Of a DNA stretch of 64,000 nucleotides, positions 36,724 to 48,102 are shown in pieces. A program made the translations under genes and the position numbers. Within the stretch, counting starts at the first letter, position 1. Every line of letters begins with the position of its first letter. Below the pieces are notes generated by a model, which did not search any database, had not been told where the DNA came from, and saw only the letters and a list, made by a program, of their open reading frames with translations. This DNA comes from Streptococcus troglodytae. GTDB lineage: Bacteria > Bacillota > Bacilli > Lactobacillales > Streptococcaceae. The stretch is from positions 2,033,875 to 2,097,874 of the forward strand of contig NZ_AP014612.1 in the NCBI RefSeq assembly GCF_002355215.1, given 5' to 3'.

Positions 36724-38619
36724 TTATCTTGTACGACTTCTATTCTTTCCTTCAAGATAGACCATAAGGATTGATATATCGGCTGGATTCACTCCAGAAA
36801 TGCGACTGGCCTGACCAATAGTTTCTGGATTAATTTTCTTAAATTTCTGACGAGCCTCTGTCGCGATAGAATCAACAGCGTCCCAGTCAATATTTTTAGG
36901 AATTCGCTTTTCTTCCATTCGCTTCATTTTTGCAACTTGATCAAGGGCTTTGTTAATGTAGCCCTCGTATTTGATTTCGGTTTCTAGAAGTTCAATGACC
37001 TTATCATCTAAGTTTTCCGCTGCAGGGCCGACAAAACTTGTTGCAATGGCATAATTGATTTCTGGTCGACGCATAAATTCTTTTGCTGTCAAAGCATCTG
37101 TCAAGGGCTTAAAACCAAGTTCTTCAATACGTTTATTTGTTTTAGCGACTGGTTTTAGTTTTATACTTGACAACCTTGTCAACTCATTGTCAAATTGATT
37201 TTTACGGATTTGGAACCGCATATAGTGTTCATCATTCACTAGACCAATCTGATGGCCAATTTCTGTCAAGCGTAAATCTGCATTGTCATGACGTAAGATC
37301 AGACGATACTCCGCACGCGATGTTAGTAAACGATAAGGTTCAAGGGTTCCTTTAGTAACCAAGTCATCAATCATAACACCAATATAAGCATCGCTACGCT
37401 TGAGGATCAATTCTGGTTTTCCTTGAATTTTAAGGGCAGCATTGATACCAGCGATAATTCCTTGACCAGCGGCTTCTTCATAACCAGACGTCCCATTTGT
37501 TTGACCAGCCGTAAATAGCCCTGAGATTTTCTTGGTTTCCAGAGTTGCCCGCAATTGATGAGGCAGAACAATATCATATTCAATAGCATAGCCAGTCCGC
37601 ATCATTTCAGCATTCTCCAGTCCTTTAATCGAATGGACCAAATCTTTTTGAACATCTTCTGGCAAACTCGTTGACAGACCTTGAATGTAGACTTCTTCTG
37701 TTTCACGTCCTTCAGGCTCTAAAAAAAGCTGATGACGATCTTTGTCAGCAAAACGGACAATCTTATCCTCAATAGAAGGACAATAACGTGGTCCCACACC
37801 CTTGACAATACCTGAAAACATAGGTGCTCTGTAAAGATTTTTATTAATAATATCATGACTACTTTGATTGGTATAGGTCAGCCAACAAGGAATCTGATCT
37901 TTAAGGTAATCTTCATCTTTGGACATAAACGAGAAGTGATTCGGTTTCTCATCTCCGGGCTGAATTTCAGTTTCATCATAATGAATAGAATTAGCCTTAA
38001 CTCGTGGCGGTGTTCCCGTTTTAAAGCGGCCAATTTCCAGACCTAAATCTCTCAAATTATCTGCCAAAGTTACCGAAGCGAGACTATTATTAGGACCAGA
38101 TGAATATTTTAATTCGCCTAAAATGATCTCACCGCGCAATGCTGTACCAGTTGTCACAATGACAGCCTGAGCGCTGTATTTCTGATTCGTCGCCGTCCTA
38201 ACACCAATAACTTTACCATCTTCAACCAAAATTTCATCAATCATAGATTGACGTAAGGTTAAGTTTTCCTGTTGTTCAACCGTATGTTTCATGTTGCGAG
38301 CATAAAGTGCCTTATCAGCCTGTGCACGTAGAGCACGTACTGCCGGACCCTTACCCGTATTGAGCATTCGCATTTGAATATAGGACTTATCAATATTCTT
38401 TCCCATCTCACCGCCAAGAGCATCAATCTCACGAACGACAATCCCCTTAGCAGAACCACCAATTGAAGGATTACAAGGCATAAAAGCCAACATTTCCAAA
38501 TTAATAGTGGCCAGTAAAGTCTTACAGCCCATACGACTAGTAGCAAGACTGGCTTCCACACCAGCATGACCAGCGCCGATGACAATAACATCATAGTTTT
38601 CAGTAAATTCGTGTGTCAT
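36724..38619 (-). CDS. mnmG: tRNA uridine-5-carboxymethylaminomethyl modification enzyme MnmG
   Basis: With MnmE, makes the cmnm5 modification of wobble uridine. 631 residues, with the FAD-binding [21 protein letters not shown] (about 11-31) and the family signatures [11 protein letters not shown] and [15 protein letters not shown]. Also known as gidA. It lies alone, with spacing of 79 bases to gdpP and a hairpin upstream. Confidence 0.97.
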   Translation of the reverse strand: MTHEFTENYDVIVIGAGHAGVEASLATSRMGCKTLLATINLEMLAFMPCNPSIGGSAKGIVVREIDALGGEMGKNIDKSYIQMRMLNTGKGPAVRALRAQADKALYARNMKHTVEQQENLTLRQSMIDEILVEDGKVIGVRTATNQKYSAQAVIVTTGTALRGEIILGELKYSSGPNNSLASVTLADNLRDLGLEIGRFKTGTPPRVKANSIHYDETEIQPGDEKPNHFSFMSKDEDYLKDQIPCWLTYTNQSSHDIINKNLYRAPMFSGIVKGVGPRYCPSIEDKIVRFADKDRHQLFLEPEGRETEEVYIQGLSTSLPEDVQKDLVHSIKGLENAEMMRTGYAIEYDIVLPHQLRATLETKKISGLFTAGQTNGTSGYEEAAGQGIIAGINAALKIQGKPELILKRSDAYIGVMIDDLVTKGTLEPYRLLTSRAEYRLILRHDNADLRLTEIGHQIGLVNDEHYMRFQIRKNQFDNELTRLSSIKLKPVAKTNKRIEELGFKPLTDALTAKEFMRRPEINYAIATSFVGPAAENLDDKVIELLETEIKYEGYINKALDQVAKMKRMEEKRIPKNIDWDAVDSIATEARQKFKKINPETIGQASRISGVNPADISILMVYLEGKNRSRTR

Positions 38620-38658
38620 TTCTATCTCCCAAACACAAAAATAGTCAAAACCCTCGAA

Positions 38659-38684
38659 AATTGTAGGTCAAAAGACCAACAATT
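38659..38684 (-). terminator. Terminator of the RpiB-like gene
   Basis: AATTGTAGGTC pairs with GACCAACAATT (one mismatch); on the minus strand it is followed by TTTTCG. An outer GTCAAA/TTTGAC pairing extends it. Confidence 0.55.
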
Positions 38685-38745
38685 CTCATGAGCTTTGACC
38701 ATCATGATTATTGTTATATTTATTTTATCAAATTCATCTTAAAAA

Positions 38746-39378
38746 TCAATTTCTAAAAAATTGTAATCGTTCTAATAGCAGAGAGTTGCTCCCGTGCTCA
38801 AAAAGATAAGCTGTCAAATCTTTTCTTTTTAAAATCTTAAAAAGCAATGCTTCGTCAAGTTGATCAATAATTTCTAAAAATGATTTTTTAGTTATATCAT
38901 TTAAAGTAAGTAGAAGTTGTGCTTCTTCACGTTTTCGCTCAGCTACTTCTGGTGGATAACCAATACCGAATTCCCCATGAAATAACTCATTTAAGACATA
39001 TTGCAAATTCAACTCCCCAGCCCAACCAAAATTTAAACCCAGAGAAAGTGAAGCAACATTTCCATTATTGATACGACCAAAGAGAAAAGCATCCTGCGGT
39101 GTCTGAACAAAACCAGCTCGTAAACCAGGCAAACTATTACATGCCATCATCATTCCTTGACCAGACGAGCAACCAGAAACCATAAAATCAATAGCCCCAG
39201 TTTCAATAAGTAGACTAATCATGATAGCCACTTCAACATAGGAATAATTTTCAGTTTCTTGCGGAAAGACTCCAAAATTGACAATTTCATGCTGATTTCC
39301 AGCTGCCTGTTTGACCGCCTCAAAAAGAAGTTGATTGAGGTCTGTCCTTGTACTCGCTTGAATAACACCAATTTTCAT
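38746..39378 (-). CDS. RpiB/LacA/LacB-family sugar-phosphate isomerase-like protein
   Basis: 210 residues: MKIGVIQASTRTDLNQLLFEAV, then FMVSGCSSGQGMMMACNSLPGLRAGF (about 66-91), the ribose-5-phosphate isomerase B-like core with its catalytic-type Cys. It has an extra C-terminal region of about 70 residues. The exact substrate is unknown. Located between mnmA and mnmG. Confidence 0.75.
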   Translation of the reverse strand: MKIGVIQASTRTDLNQLLFEAVKQAAGNQHEIVNFGVFPQETENYSYVEVAIMISLLIETGAIDFMVSGCSSGQGMMMACNSLPGLRAGFVQTPQDAFLFGRINNGNVASLSLGLNFGWAGELNLQYVLNELFHGEFGIGYPPEVAERKREEAQLLLTLNDITKKSFLEIIDQLDEALLFKILKRKDLTAYLFEHGSNSLLLERLQFFRN

Positions 39379-39439
39379 TTCAAACTCCTAGCAATCTGTT
39401 TATAAGCTCTACTTTTAGCATATTGACAAGATTGTCAAA

Positions 39440-40860
<1,421 letters not shown>

Positions 40861-40866
40861 AGAAAA

Positions 40867-40907
40867 GCACCTCATTCGCCAGATTTTATATCTAACTTTT
40901 GAGGTGC
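40867..40907 (-). terminator. Terminator after the transglycosylase-like gene, built from an IS-end-like repeat
   Basis: GCACCTCA (40867-40874) pairs with TGAGGTGC (40900-40907), with an inner AGAT/ATCT stem; the minus strand continues CTTTTCTT. One arm is within CTGCACCTCAAAAGTTAGA, nearly identical to the IS-end-like repeat at 13963. Confidence 0.7.
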
Positions 40908-40933
40908 AGAGGATAATAAGTGTTTTTTCTAAA

Positions 40934-41537
40934 TTACATACCCCAAGCTGATAAACCTTGGGCCTTATAAGCATTGATAGCTGAATTAACCTGATCTTGA
41001 ACTGTTGCAGTTGAACCCCAACCAGGCATAGTTTGAAAGAGACCTGAAGCTCCTGAACCATTAGCTGCAGTGACTTGGCCATTTGATTCTCGTGCAATAA
41101 TATATTCCCAAGTTGACTGAGAAACTCCAGTTGCTGCTGCCATTTGAGCCGCTGCTTCTGAACCAGCTGCACCAGCAGTGTTGCCATTAGTAAGATTACC
41201 ATTATGATTGACATTAGCTGCTTGAGCTGCCTGAGAGGCATAAGCAGTATTATAATTCGCATTATCAGTTGGTTCAGTTGCTGCAACCTCTGTTATTGCT
41301 TCTGAAGAGGCTTCTTCTGAAGGAGAGGAAGTTAGTTCAGCGGAAGTTATCTGTTGATCTTGGCTCACTTCTTGAGCCTGTGCAGTGTGAGCAAGAACAG
41401 ATTCTGATTTTTTAATATGTGCTTCTGTATTGACTGATTCACCTGTAAAAAGGAGGCAAACCCTACAAAAATGGTAAAACCCAAAATTGACTTTTCAGCA
41501 TTTTTCTGAATTTCGATTTTTTGACTCTACTATACAT
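40934..41537 (-). CDS. Secreted transglycosylase-like cell-wall protein (two one-base losses in this sequence)
   Basis: The C-terminal domain [31 protein letters not shown] through [14 protein letters not shown] is of the IsaA/SLT-like type, with the catalytic-type Glu in ARES. Restoring one A at AGAAAAATGC (minus strand, about 41503) and one T at CCTTTTTACAGG (about 41444) joins it to a start at 41537 ([33 protein letters not shown]), a signal peptide. The full protein is about 201 residues with a low-complexity Ser/Glu linker. It should be secreted and act on peptidoglycan. It shares a promoter motif with the LysM gene upstream. Confidence 0.75.
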
Positions 41538-41608
41538 AAAACTTAATTCCTTTCATTACCTCGATTTCTATAATATCGATTAAATATTACTTTGATTTTG
41601 TTTTTATG

Positions 41609-41626
41609 TTAAAAATATTACAATTA
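41609..41626. promoter_or_regulatory. Shared 18-base promoter motif (copy upstream of the transglycosylase gene)
   Basis: TTAAAAATATTACAATTA, 72 bases before the start at 41537. The identical 18-mer occurs 70 bases before the LysM gene start (42637-42654). Further similarity (CAAAGTAATAT versus CAAGTAATAT) continues towards the gene. Confidence 0.65.
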
Positions 41627-41694
41627 CATTTAGATTAAATAAAAATACCCAAAATATTAAAATTTTGAGTATTTTGCATCTATATCTATAAAAT

Positions 41695-42567
41695 TTAATA
41701 CCAACCATTAGCATTCCAGAAAGCTTGAGCTGCAGTCCATGAGCCGTAGCGACTTGATACATAAGCATCTGCTACACGTTCTTGATTTTCTTCTGATAAA
41801 TCACCATTCAAGTAAGAATCACTCAATTGATAACGTCCATAATATTGACCATTTTTAGCATTATAATTACCACCTGATTCTTTTTGAGCGATGAATTCTT
41901 TTGCAGCTGCATCAGATGTGCTTAAATCGCTAGTATTCATTGTTGTTTGGTTTTCTTCAGCTGAAGCTGCTACTTCATTTTTTTGGCTGGTCTCAGTTGG
42001 TTCCGCTGTCGTTGCTTCGCTTATTTGACTAGTCTCCGCTGGAGCTGAAGTCGTCGCCTCACTCGTTTGACTGGTTTCAACCGATACTGCTGAACTTACT
42101 TCATTTTTTTGGTTGGTTTCAGTTGGTACTTCGCTTGCCTGACTGGTTTCAGCTGGCGCTGAAGTTATAACTTCACTTGTTTGGCTTTCTTGTACTGGGG
42201 CTGTTGTCGTCACTTCGCTCGCTTGACTAGTTTCAGCAGATACTGGGGCTGCTGCTTCAGCTTCATTTATTTGACTTTCTTGTACTGGCGTTGCAGCGGG
42301 AGCTTCTGTTGCTGTATCTAATTCTAAAATTTGACCAGCATGAATAAGATGGATATTATTAATTTTATTTAACTTAGCAAGCTTATCAACAGTTGTTCCG
42401 TGTGTTGAAGCAATTTCTGATAAAGTATCACCTGATTTTACAGTATAAGTAGTAGTAGTTTCTGCCTGTACTGCCATAGGTAAAATTAAACTAGCTGCTG
42501 TTGCAATTCCTGCAAAACTAGCTTTAATTGTTGTCGTTTTGTTTTCTAAAATATTTTTAATAGACAT
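41695..42567 (-). CDS. LysM-domain cell-wall protein with transglycosylase-like C-terminus
   Basis: 290 residues: signal peptide (about 1-35), one LysM domain (TYTVKSGDTLSEIASTHGTTVDKLAKLNKINNIHLIHAGQILEL, about 40-85), and a low-complexity region of repeated PAETSQxSEV units (about 110-205). The C-terminal domain AKEFIAQKESGGNYNAKNGQYYGRYQLSDSYLNG resembles aggregation-promoting factor and resuscitation-type lytic domains. LysM binds peptidoglycan; the C-terminus probably cleaves it. The repeat region may vary in length between strains. Confidence 0.88.
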   Translation of the reverse strand: MSIKNILENKTTTIKASFAGIATAASLILPMAVQAETTTTYTVKSGDTLSEIASTHGTTVDKLAKLNKINNIHLIHAGQILELDTATEAPAATPVQESQINEAEAAAPVSAETSQASEVTTTAPVQESQTSEVITSAPAETSQASEVPTETNQKNEVSSAVSVETSQTSEATTSAPAETSQISEATTAEPTETSQKNEVAASAEENQTTMNTSDLSTSDAAAKEFIAQKESGGNYNAKNGQYYGRYQLSDSYLNGDLSEENQERVADAYVSSRYGSWTAAQAFWNANGWY

Positions 42568-42636
42568 TAGTTTCTCCTTTAGACAAATTATATATACATG
42601 ATACAGTAGTTATATTACTTGCTTTTTAGAGTAGTA

Positions 42637-42654
42637 TTAAAAATATTACAATTA
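42637..42654. promoter_or_regulatory. Shared 18-base promoter motif (copy upstream of the LysM gene)
   Basis: TTAAAAATATTACAATTA, same sequence and nearly same distance to the start codon as at 41609. The TGTAAT half on the minus strand resembles half of a WalR/VicR box (TGTWAH-N5-TGTWAH). The second half does not match, so VicR is only a candidate. Confidence 0.65.
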
Positions 42655-42754
42655 AGTTGTGATTAGAAAAAGTAACTGCCTTCTTTTCCTTTTAAGAAAA
42701 GCGATTCCATACTTATCTGAAAAAATTAACTTCTCATAGAATCGAAGTGTCTTC

Positions 42755-43549
42755 TCATTTTTTTAATAAAAATAAAATAAAGCCAAGCAAACAAATACCA
42801 ACAATAGCCAAGCTGTCCTTATAAGTCCATTTTAATAAACGGTATTTGCTACGTCCTGCACCACCTTGATAACCACGCGCTTCCATTGCTGTTGCTAAAG
42901 CATCTGCCCTTTTAAAACTAGATGCAAAAAGCGGAATTAAAATAGGAATGATAGATTTAATTTTTCGTATCAAATTTCCTTCACCAAAATCAACACCACG
43001 TGCTCTTTGAGCATTCATAATTCGTGTTGTATCATCCATCAAGGTTGGAACAAATCGTAAACTTAATGATAGCATTAAACCAATCTCATGAACAGGTACT
43101 TTTAAAGGTTCTAAAGGTTTTAAAAGTGACTCGACTGCATCTGCTAAACTGAGTGGCGTTGTTGTCAAAGTTAAAAGCGTTGAAAAAATAATGATTAAAA
43201 CAAAACGCATAAAAATCAAAGCTGCCTGCCCAATACCAGAATCAGTTATTTTGATAATCCATAAATGAAATAAAACATGGCCATTTTGTGTAAAAAGAAC
43301 TTGAAAAAGTGTTGTAAAGAGGATTAAACCAATCATTGGTCTCAAACCCTTTAGAAAAAAGCTAATTTTTACATGCGATAAAAAAACCAGAATCATTGTA
43401 AAAACAAGCATTAAGAGATTTGTAAGAACATTATTAGCCCAAAAAACGACAATAATGAAAATAAGCATTGATAACAATTTACTTCTTGGATCCAGACGAT
43501 GAACGAGAGAATCACCCGGAATGTATCGCCCAAGGATAAGATTATTCAT
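42755..43549 (-). CDS. ecfT: ECF transporter transmembrane subunit EcfT
   Basis: 264 residues from ATG 43549 (GGAGG upstream; the next-upstream ATG lacks one). Six or so membrane segments and the coupling-helix motif [12 protein letters not shown] (about 186-197), plus a second [10 protein letters not shown]. It links vitamin-specific S components to the EcfA ATPases. Its start overlaps the end of ecfA2. Confidence 0.93.
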   Translation of the reverse strand: MNNLILGRYIPGDSLVHRLDPRSKLLSMLIFIIVVFWANNVLTNLLMLVFTMILVFLSHVKISFFLKGLRPMIGLILFTTLFQVLFTQNGHVLFHLWIIKITDSGIGQAALIFMRFVLIIIFSTLLTLTTTPLSLADAVESLLKPLEPLKVPVHEIGLMLSLSLRFVPTLMDDTTRIMNAQRARGVDFGEGNLIRKIKSIIPILIPLFASSFKRADALATAMEARGYQGGAGRSKYRLLKWTYKDSLAIVGICLLGFILFLLKK

Positions 43550-44384
43550 TCTCAATCGCCTCCACAAATTCTTCTAAAGTAATAGGTAGAGCATCAAAAG
43601 TCATCCCTCTTTCACGCAAATGAGCAGCAAATTGGGTAATTTTAGGAACCCCCAATTGTTTACTTTCCAGAAATTCAATTTCTTGAAAAACTGATTTTGG
43701 ACTACCAGATAGAACAATCCGTCCCTTTTCTAAAACATAAACCCAATCTGCATAATTAGAAACATCATCCATCAAATGAGTGACCAAAACAATAGTCATT
43801 CCCTCTTGATGAAGCTCCTTAAACAAGGTCATTAGTTCACGCCGTCCTTTAGGATCAAGACCAGCAGTTGGTTCATCCAAAACGAGAATATTAGGCTCCA
43901 TTGCTAATATACCAGCAATAGCTACACGGCGCATTTGACCACCAGATAATTCAAAAGGATTCTTTTCAAACAGTTCCTCAGAAATACCTACCATAGCTAG
44001 TTTTTCCCGTGCTAATTTTTCTGCTTCTTCTTTTGAAATACCAAAATTTTGTGGGCCAAAAGCAACATCTTTTAAAACTGTTTCATCAAAAAGTTGACTT
44101 TCTGGAAATTGAAAGACTAAACCAACTTTTTTACGAATATTTTTAATATCTTTATTTTTAGAGTCTGACCTAATAGCAACATCATCAACAAGGACTGTTC
44201 CTTCAGTTGGTGTATTCAGTCCATTTAACAATTGCATAATTGTTGATTTGCCACTACCCGTATGACCAATAAAAGCTGTAAAACTGCCATCTTTAATCTC
44301 CAAACTAACGTCAAAAAGGGCACGACCTTCAAAAGGTGTTCCCGCTTGATAAGTGTAACTTACTTCTTGGAGATTAATGCCCAT
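43542..44384 (-). CDS. ecfA2: ECF transporter ATPase EcfA2
   Basis: 280 residues: Walker [10 protein letters not shown] (about 39-47), Q-loop [13 protein letters not shown], signature LSGGQMRR, Walker [13 protein letters not shown]. It overlaps ecfA1 by 25 bases and ecfT by 8. Forms the EcfA1-EcfA2 heterodimer. Confidence 0.95.
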   Translation of the reverse strand: MGINLQEVSYTYQAGTPFEGRALFDVSLEIKDGSFTAFIGHTGSGKSTIMQLLNGLNTPTEGTVLVDDVAIRSDSKNKDIKNIRKKVGLVFQFPESQLFDETVLKDVAFGPQNFGISKEEAEKLAREKLAMVGISEELFEKNPFELSGGQMRRVAIAGILAMEPNILVLDEPTAGLDPKGRRELMTLFKELHQEGMTIVLVTHLMDDVSNYADWVYVLEKGRIVLSGSPKSVFQEIEFLESKQLGVPKITQFAAHLRERGMTFDALPITLEEFVEAIENE

Positions 44385-45202
44385 AACTTATCTTCCAGTT
44401 CCTTTTCTAGTAAATAACGATTATCGAATGTAAAGCCAATTTTTCGCAATGCTTTTATAATAGTTGAGGTAAAAGGGATGTCTAACCCTAGATCCAAAAG
44501 TTCATCTCCTCGCGAAAAGAGCTCTCTTGGACTTGAGCTAGATTCAATTTGTCCGTTTTTCATCACCAACACACGATCACTAAGTGTTACCTCATCCAAA
44601 TCATGTGTAATTGAAATGACTGTCATACCATATTGTTCACGAATTTTTTGAATCGTTCCAATCAACTCTAAACGACCTTCTGGATCTAACATACTAGTAG
44701 CCTCATCTAAAATGATAATGTTGGGATGCATAGCCACTGCACCCGCAATAGCCACCCTTTGCTTTTGACCCCCTGATAATCTAGCTGGTTCTCGTGTTTT
44801 GAAATCAGACATACCAACAAGATTCAAAGCTTCTGCAACATGTTCTCTCATCTCTTTTAAAGGAATTCCTTTATTTTCAAGACCAAAAGCAACATCATCT
44901 TCTACAGTTGCCCCAACAAATTGATTGTCAGGATTTTGAAAAACCATACTAATTCTATGGCGAATATCCCAAACATTGTCCTCTGATAATTTGTGACCTT
45001 CTATCAAAATCTGGCCTGATTCAGCCTCTAAGAGTCCGTCAATTAAGCGTACTGTTGTTGATTTACCACTACCATTATGGCCAATAATTGATAACCATTC
45101 TCTATGTTTCACGTGAAACGAAATATTATTTAAGGTTGGTTTTTCCTGATTTTCATCATAGCGAAAAGTAACATTTTTTAACTCAATTATTTTATCTGTC
45201 AT
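44360..45202 (-). CDS. ecfA1: ECF transporter ATPase EcfA1
   Basis: 280 residues: Walker [10 protein letters not shown] (about 41-49), [27 protein letters not shown], signature LSGGQKQR, Walker [14 protein letters not shown]. First gene of the ecfA1-ecfA2-ecfT module. Its N-terminal codons (VKHREW region) contain a parS site at 45105. Confidence 0.95.
   Translation of the reverse strand: MTDKIIELKNVTFRYDENQEKPTLNNISFHVKHREWLSIIGHNGSGKSTTVRLIDGLLEAESGQILIEGHKLSEDNVWDIRHRISMVFQNPDNQFVGATVEDDVAFGLENKGIPLKEMREHVAEALNLVGMSDFKTREPARLSGGQKQRVAIAGAVAMHPNIIILDEATSMLDPEGRLELIGTIQKIREQYGMTVISITHDLDEVTLSDRVLVMKNGQIESSSSPRELFSRGDELLDLGLDIPFTSTIIKALRKIGFTFDNRYLLEKELEDKLWALISKK
45105..45120. promoter_or_regulatory. 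parS chromosome-partition site inside ecfA1
   Basis: TGTTTCACGTGAAACG, 15 of 16 bases of the ParB consensus TGTTNCACGTGAAACA. It encodes part of the EcfA1 N-terminus. ParB is encoded at 63029. Confidence 0.8.
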
Positions 45203-45205
45203 TTT

Positions 45206-45748
45206 TTATTTAAAGGTATCCTTAAAAAGAAAGCCAGCTCCTTTGAAGTAATCATAACCTGAATAAAGCGTAAAGAAGAGAGCTATGTAAAGCAGAATAG
45301 TTCCTACAAATTCAAAATGGCAAAGCAATAAGATAATTGAAAACATTTGAGTAGCTGTTTTAATTTTTCCTGGCATAGCAGCAGCCAAAACTTCACCACC
45401 TGTTTCAACTAAAAGTAAACGTAGTCCTGTTACAGCTAATTCACGACAAATAATGATAGCGGAAATCCAAGCTGGCGCTAAGTTAAGACCAACAAGTATG
45501 ATAAAAGCACTCATGACTAACATCTTATCAGCAAGCGGATCTGCGAATTTACCAAAATTAGTAACAACTTTCCACTTACGTGCTAAGTAACCATCCAAAT
45601 AGTCAGTTAAACTTGCCACAGCAAAAATAATAGCTGCAATAATATGCCAAGTGACACTACTAGTCACAGATGTTAGAAGTAAGAAGACTGGAATTAATAA
45701 AATTCTGATTAACGTTAATAAATTAGGGATATTTTCCTTCTTAGCCAT
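45206..45748 (-). CDS. pgsA: CDP-diacylglycerol-glycerol-3-phosphate 3-phosphatidyltransferase
   Basis: Makes phosphatidylglycerophosphate, the precursor of phosphatidylglycerol. 180 residues with the CDP-alcohol motif DYLDGYLARKWKVVTNFGKFADPLADK (about 48-74) and four membrane helices. It sits between rodZ and ecfA1, the order common in Lactobacillales. Confidence 0.95.
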   Translation of the reverse strand: MAKKENIPNLLTLIRILLIPVFLLLTSVTSSVTWHIIAAIIFAVASLTDYLDGYLARKWKVVTNFGKFADPLADKMLVMSAFIILVGLNLAPAWISAIIICRELAVTGLRLLLVETGGEVLAAAMPGKIKTATQMFSIILLLCHFEFVGTILLYIALFFTLYSGYDYFKGAGFLFKDTFK

Positions 45749-45759
45749 TCAAAACTCCT

Positions 45760-46736
45760 TTATTGGACTGTCAAATTAATATTAGTCAAACCAGCATTAA
45801 CAAGGTTTGTAGTATCCACTTTTTGACCATTAATCGCAATTTCAACACTGCTAGGTGAACCGACTGTCAGCATAGATGTTGTTGAACCTTCTGCTAAAGT
45901 AACAGTATAAGTTTTATCAGTTGCTGTTAGAGTTGTTCCAGATTCTCCATCAGCAGTGTTAGTTGCTGAAACCCAACTTTCTTCATCCCCTGTCAAAGTA
46001 AAGGTAACCTCTACTTTTCCATTAGTATTACTTAGGGTGATGTTATTTCCACCATCAGCAAAGTCTGTTGTTATGCTTGTCTGACTTTGTGTCGTTGAAT
46101 TGGCATTATTTTTAGTATCCTTAGATTTTTTCGTAGAGGTACTTAATTCGGTCTTATTTGAATCAGTTTGCAGCTGATTATAAACCACATATCCAACATA
46201 ACTGATAATAGCTAAAGCAAGTAAAATTAGCAGAATTAAAGCCCATGGAATTTTCTTTTCGGTTCTTCATCATAATCGTATTTACTAAGTCGAGATGGTA
46301 TTGTTTCTATTTTTTCACTTACCTCTTCTGATTTAACCTTAAAATCTTCTATTTGTGGACTCTCTTCTGTAATATTTTGAGTAACATCCAAACTATCAAT
46401 GGCTAACTCTTGAGGTTCTTCAATTGATTTTTCTTCATCTTTCTTCTCTATATTGCTATCTGGAGAAGCAGCTAATTCTGCAGAAGAAGGTAGAATAAGT
46501 TCATCGCTCATTTCCTGATTGCGATAACCATGAATAATAGAAACCGGATCTAAGCCAACAACCTGAGCATATTTTTCTAAATACTCATTTGTTTTGCCTT
46601 CTGGTAATAATTTAAGTTGATCTAACTCCATTGCCAATATGTAGTGAGGAGCAATTCCGGTTTTATCTACAACATCATCAAAACTCAATTTTTTTTCAAT
46701 ACGGGCATCACGTAGAGTATCACCTATCTTATTCAT
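45760..46736 (-). CDS. rodZ: RodZ-like cell-shape protein (one-base frameshift in this sequence)
   Basis: The N-terminal helix-turn-helix (MNKIGDTLRDARIEKKLSFDDVVDKTGIAPHYILAMEL) and an acidic linker reach RKFHGL-stop. Adding one A in GAAAATTCC (about 46251) gives RKIPWALILLILLALAIISYVGYVVYN, the membrane helix. The extracellular DUF4115 domain continues to 45760, for about 325 residues. RodZ links the MreB-type elongation machinery to the membrane. The frameshift is again one base in an A run. Confidence 0.9.
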
Positions 46737-46808
46737 GTTTACCTTACCTCAGTTCCTTTATCTATACTAATCTTGTTTATTATAACAAATTTTAAATAGA
46801 TTTTCTGT

Positions 46809-48101
46809 TTATTTTGGAAATAATGTAAAATCGGTTAGCTGCATTTCCTTTGTTATTTTTTCTCCAAATTCCAATACATCTTTTATTTCTATATTTTGCA
46901 AAACAGTAGGAAAATCAAAATAAGTTTCTTCTCCCCATAAATTATCTATAAATTGACTAGAAAGAGCCTCAAGTGAATCTAAACTCCCAATAAAATCACC
47001 ATATAACTCTTTTTTTACTGTTTGTAAATGTGAGGCAGAAAGATTGGTATCTGTCTTAAACTTCTTAATTGTCTGCCTAATCTTGTTAGACATTGCTATT
47101 GGCTCTTTAGTGTCAAGCAAAATGACAACAAATTGATAAGAAGTTGACACTTCAATTTTTAGCTCAAAAGAATCATCAATTTTTCTATCTTCATACCATT
47201 GCTGATAGTGCTCTGATGTCCAACCAAACAAAAGAATAAAAAAGAGCTTTAAAAGTAATTTTTCCTTCATCAAAGATTTTTAGTTTTTCTTAATAAAATT
47301 AAAGCGAAAACCTACTGCTAATTTTGAAATAGAAATATCCATTTGCATTGAACTCGCTGGAGTTATTGGTAGTAACTTTAAAGGGGAACGTTTAATTTCA
47401 AATTTTGGTTTGTTTGGTAACTGCCTTTGAGTAGTAACAATATCTTTATAAACCCTTTTAACATCAAAGTCTCCTGCCACTAAAAGAGTTAAATTTTCAG
47501 GTTGATAAAAATAATGAAAAATTTTCCTCTAAGTTATTTTTGTTAATTTATCAATACTATCTTTATTTCCAGTAATATCTTCTGCTAAAGAGGTTTGAGG
47601 ATAAAGTTTAGATAAAATAACTTGGTAGAGATAATCATCAGAATCATCTTGGTACATATTAAGTTCTTGAGTTATGATTTTCTTTTCTTTTTCAATTGAC
47701 ATATCTGTAAAGTTTATTTGACTGGTAAACTCCTGTAATAAATCTAAATTTTTCTTAATATTATCAGCTGTTGAAAAGTAATAAATTGTTTTATCAAAGG
47801 TTGTGTAAGCATTGCTTTCTGCACCTAATTTTGTAAATTCATAAGCAGCATCTTTCTGATTATTCATTTCAAATAACTGATGTTCTAAAAAGTGAGCAAT
47901 GCCTGCTAAATAAGATTTCTTTTTACCATCAACTGTAAAGTTTGTGTCAAATGAACCAAAGCGACTGCTCATTACAGCAAGAGTTTCCTTAAATGATTCT
48001 TTAGGTATCAGAAAAACAGTCATACCATTTTCTAGTTGATTATAGTAAAATTCTTCATTGATGGTTGGAAATTTTCGTCTCTTTAATCTTGTTGCTGCCA
48101 A
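46809..48101 (-). CDS. ymfH: M16 peptidase YmfH (frameshifts in this sequence)
   Basis: The N-terminal part has the zinc motif HFLEH in YLAGIAHFLEHQLFE (about residues 66-80) and a downstream Glu. Frame is lost at ACAAAAATAAC (about 47532); adding one A gives LTKNNLEENFHYFYQPENLTLLVAGDFD. A stop near 47280 (AAGAAAAACTAAAAATC) is removed if the two A runs are restored to 7 and 6. The C-terminus then continues KEKLLLKLFFILLFGWTSEHYQQWYEDRKIDDSF to TDFTLFPK. The total is about 430 residues, the usual YmfH size. It pairs with YmfF. Confidence 0.8.
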
Positions 48102-48102
48102 A

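Noticed and set aside
41950..42260. Direct repeats in the LysM gene read as a CRISPR array
   Set aside because: The repeats are in frame and encode PAETSQxSEV units; there are no unique spacers of constant length. No CRISPR array was seen anywhere in the window.
45760..46736. rodZ as two separate genes or programmed frameshifting
   Set aside because: The shift is one missing A in a run with no slippery heptamer and no stimulatory structure seen, and identical losses occur in unrelated genes.
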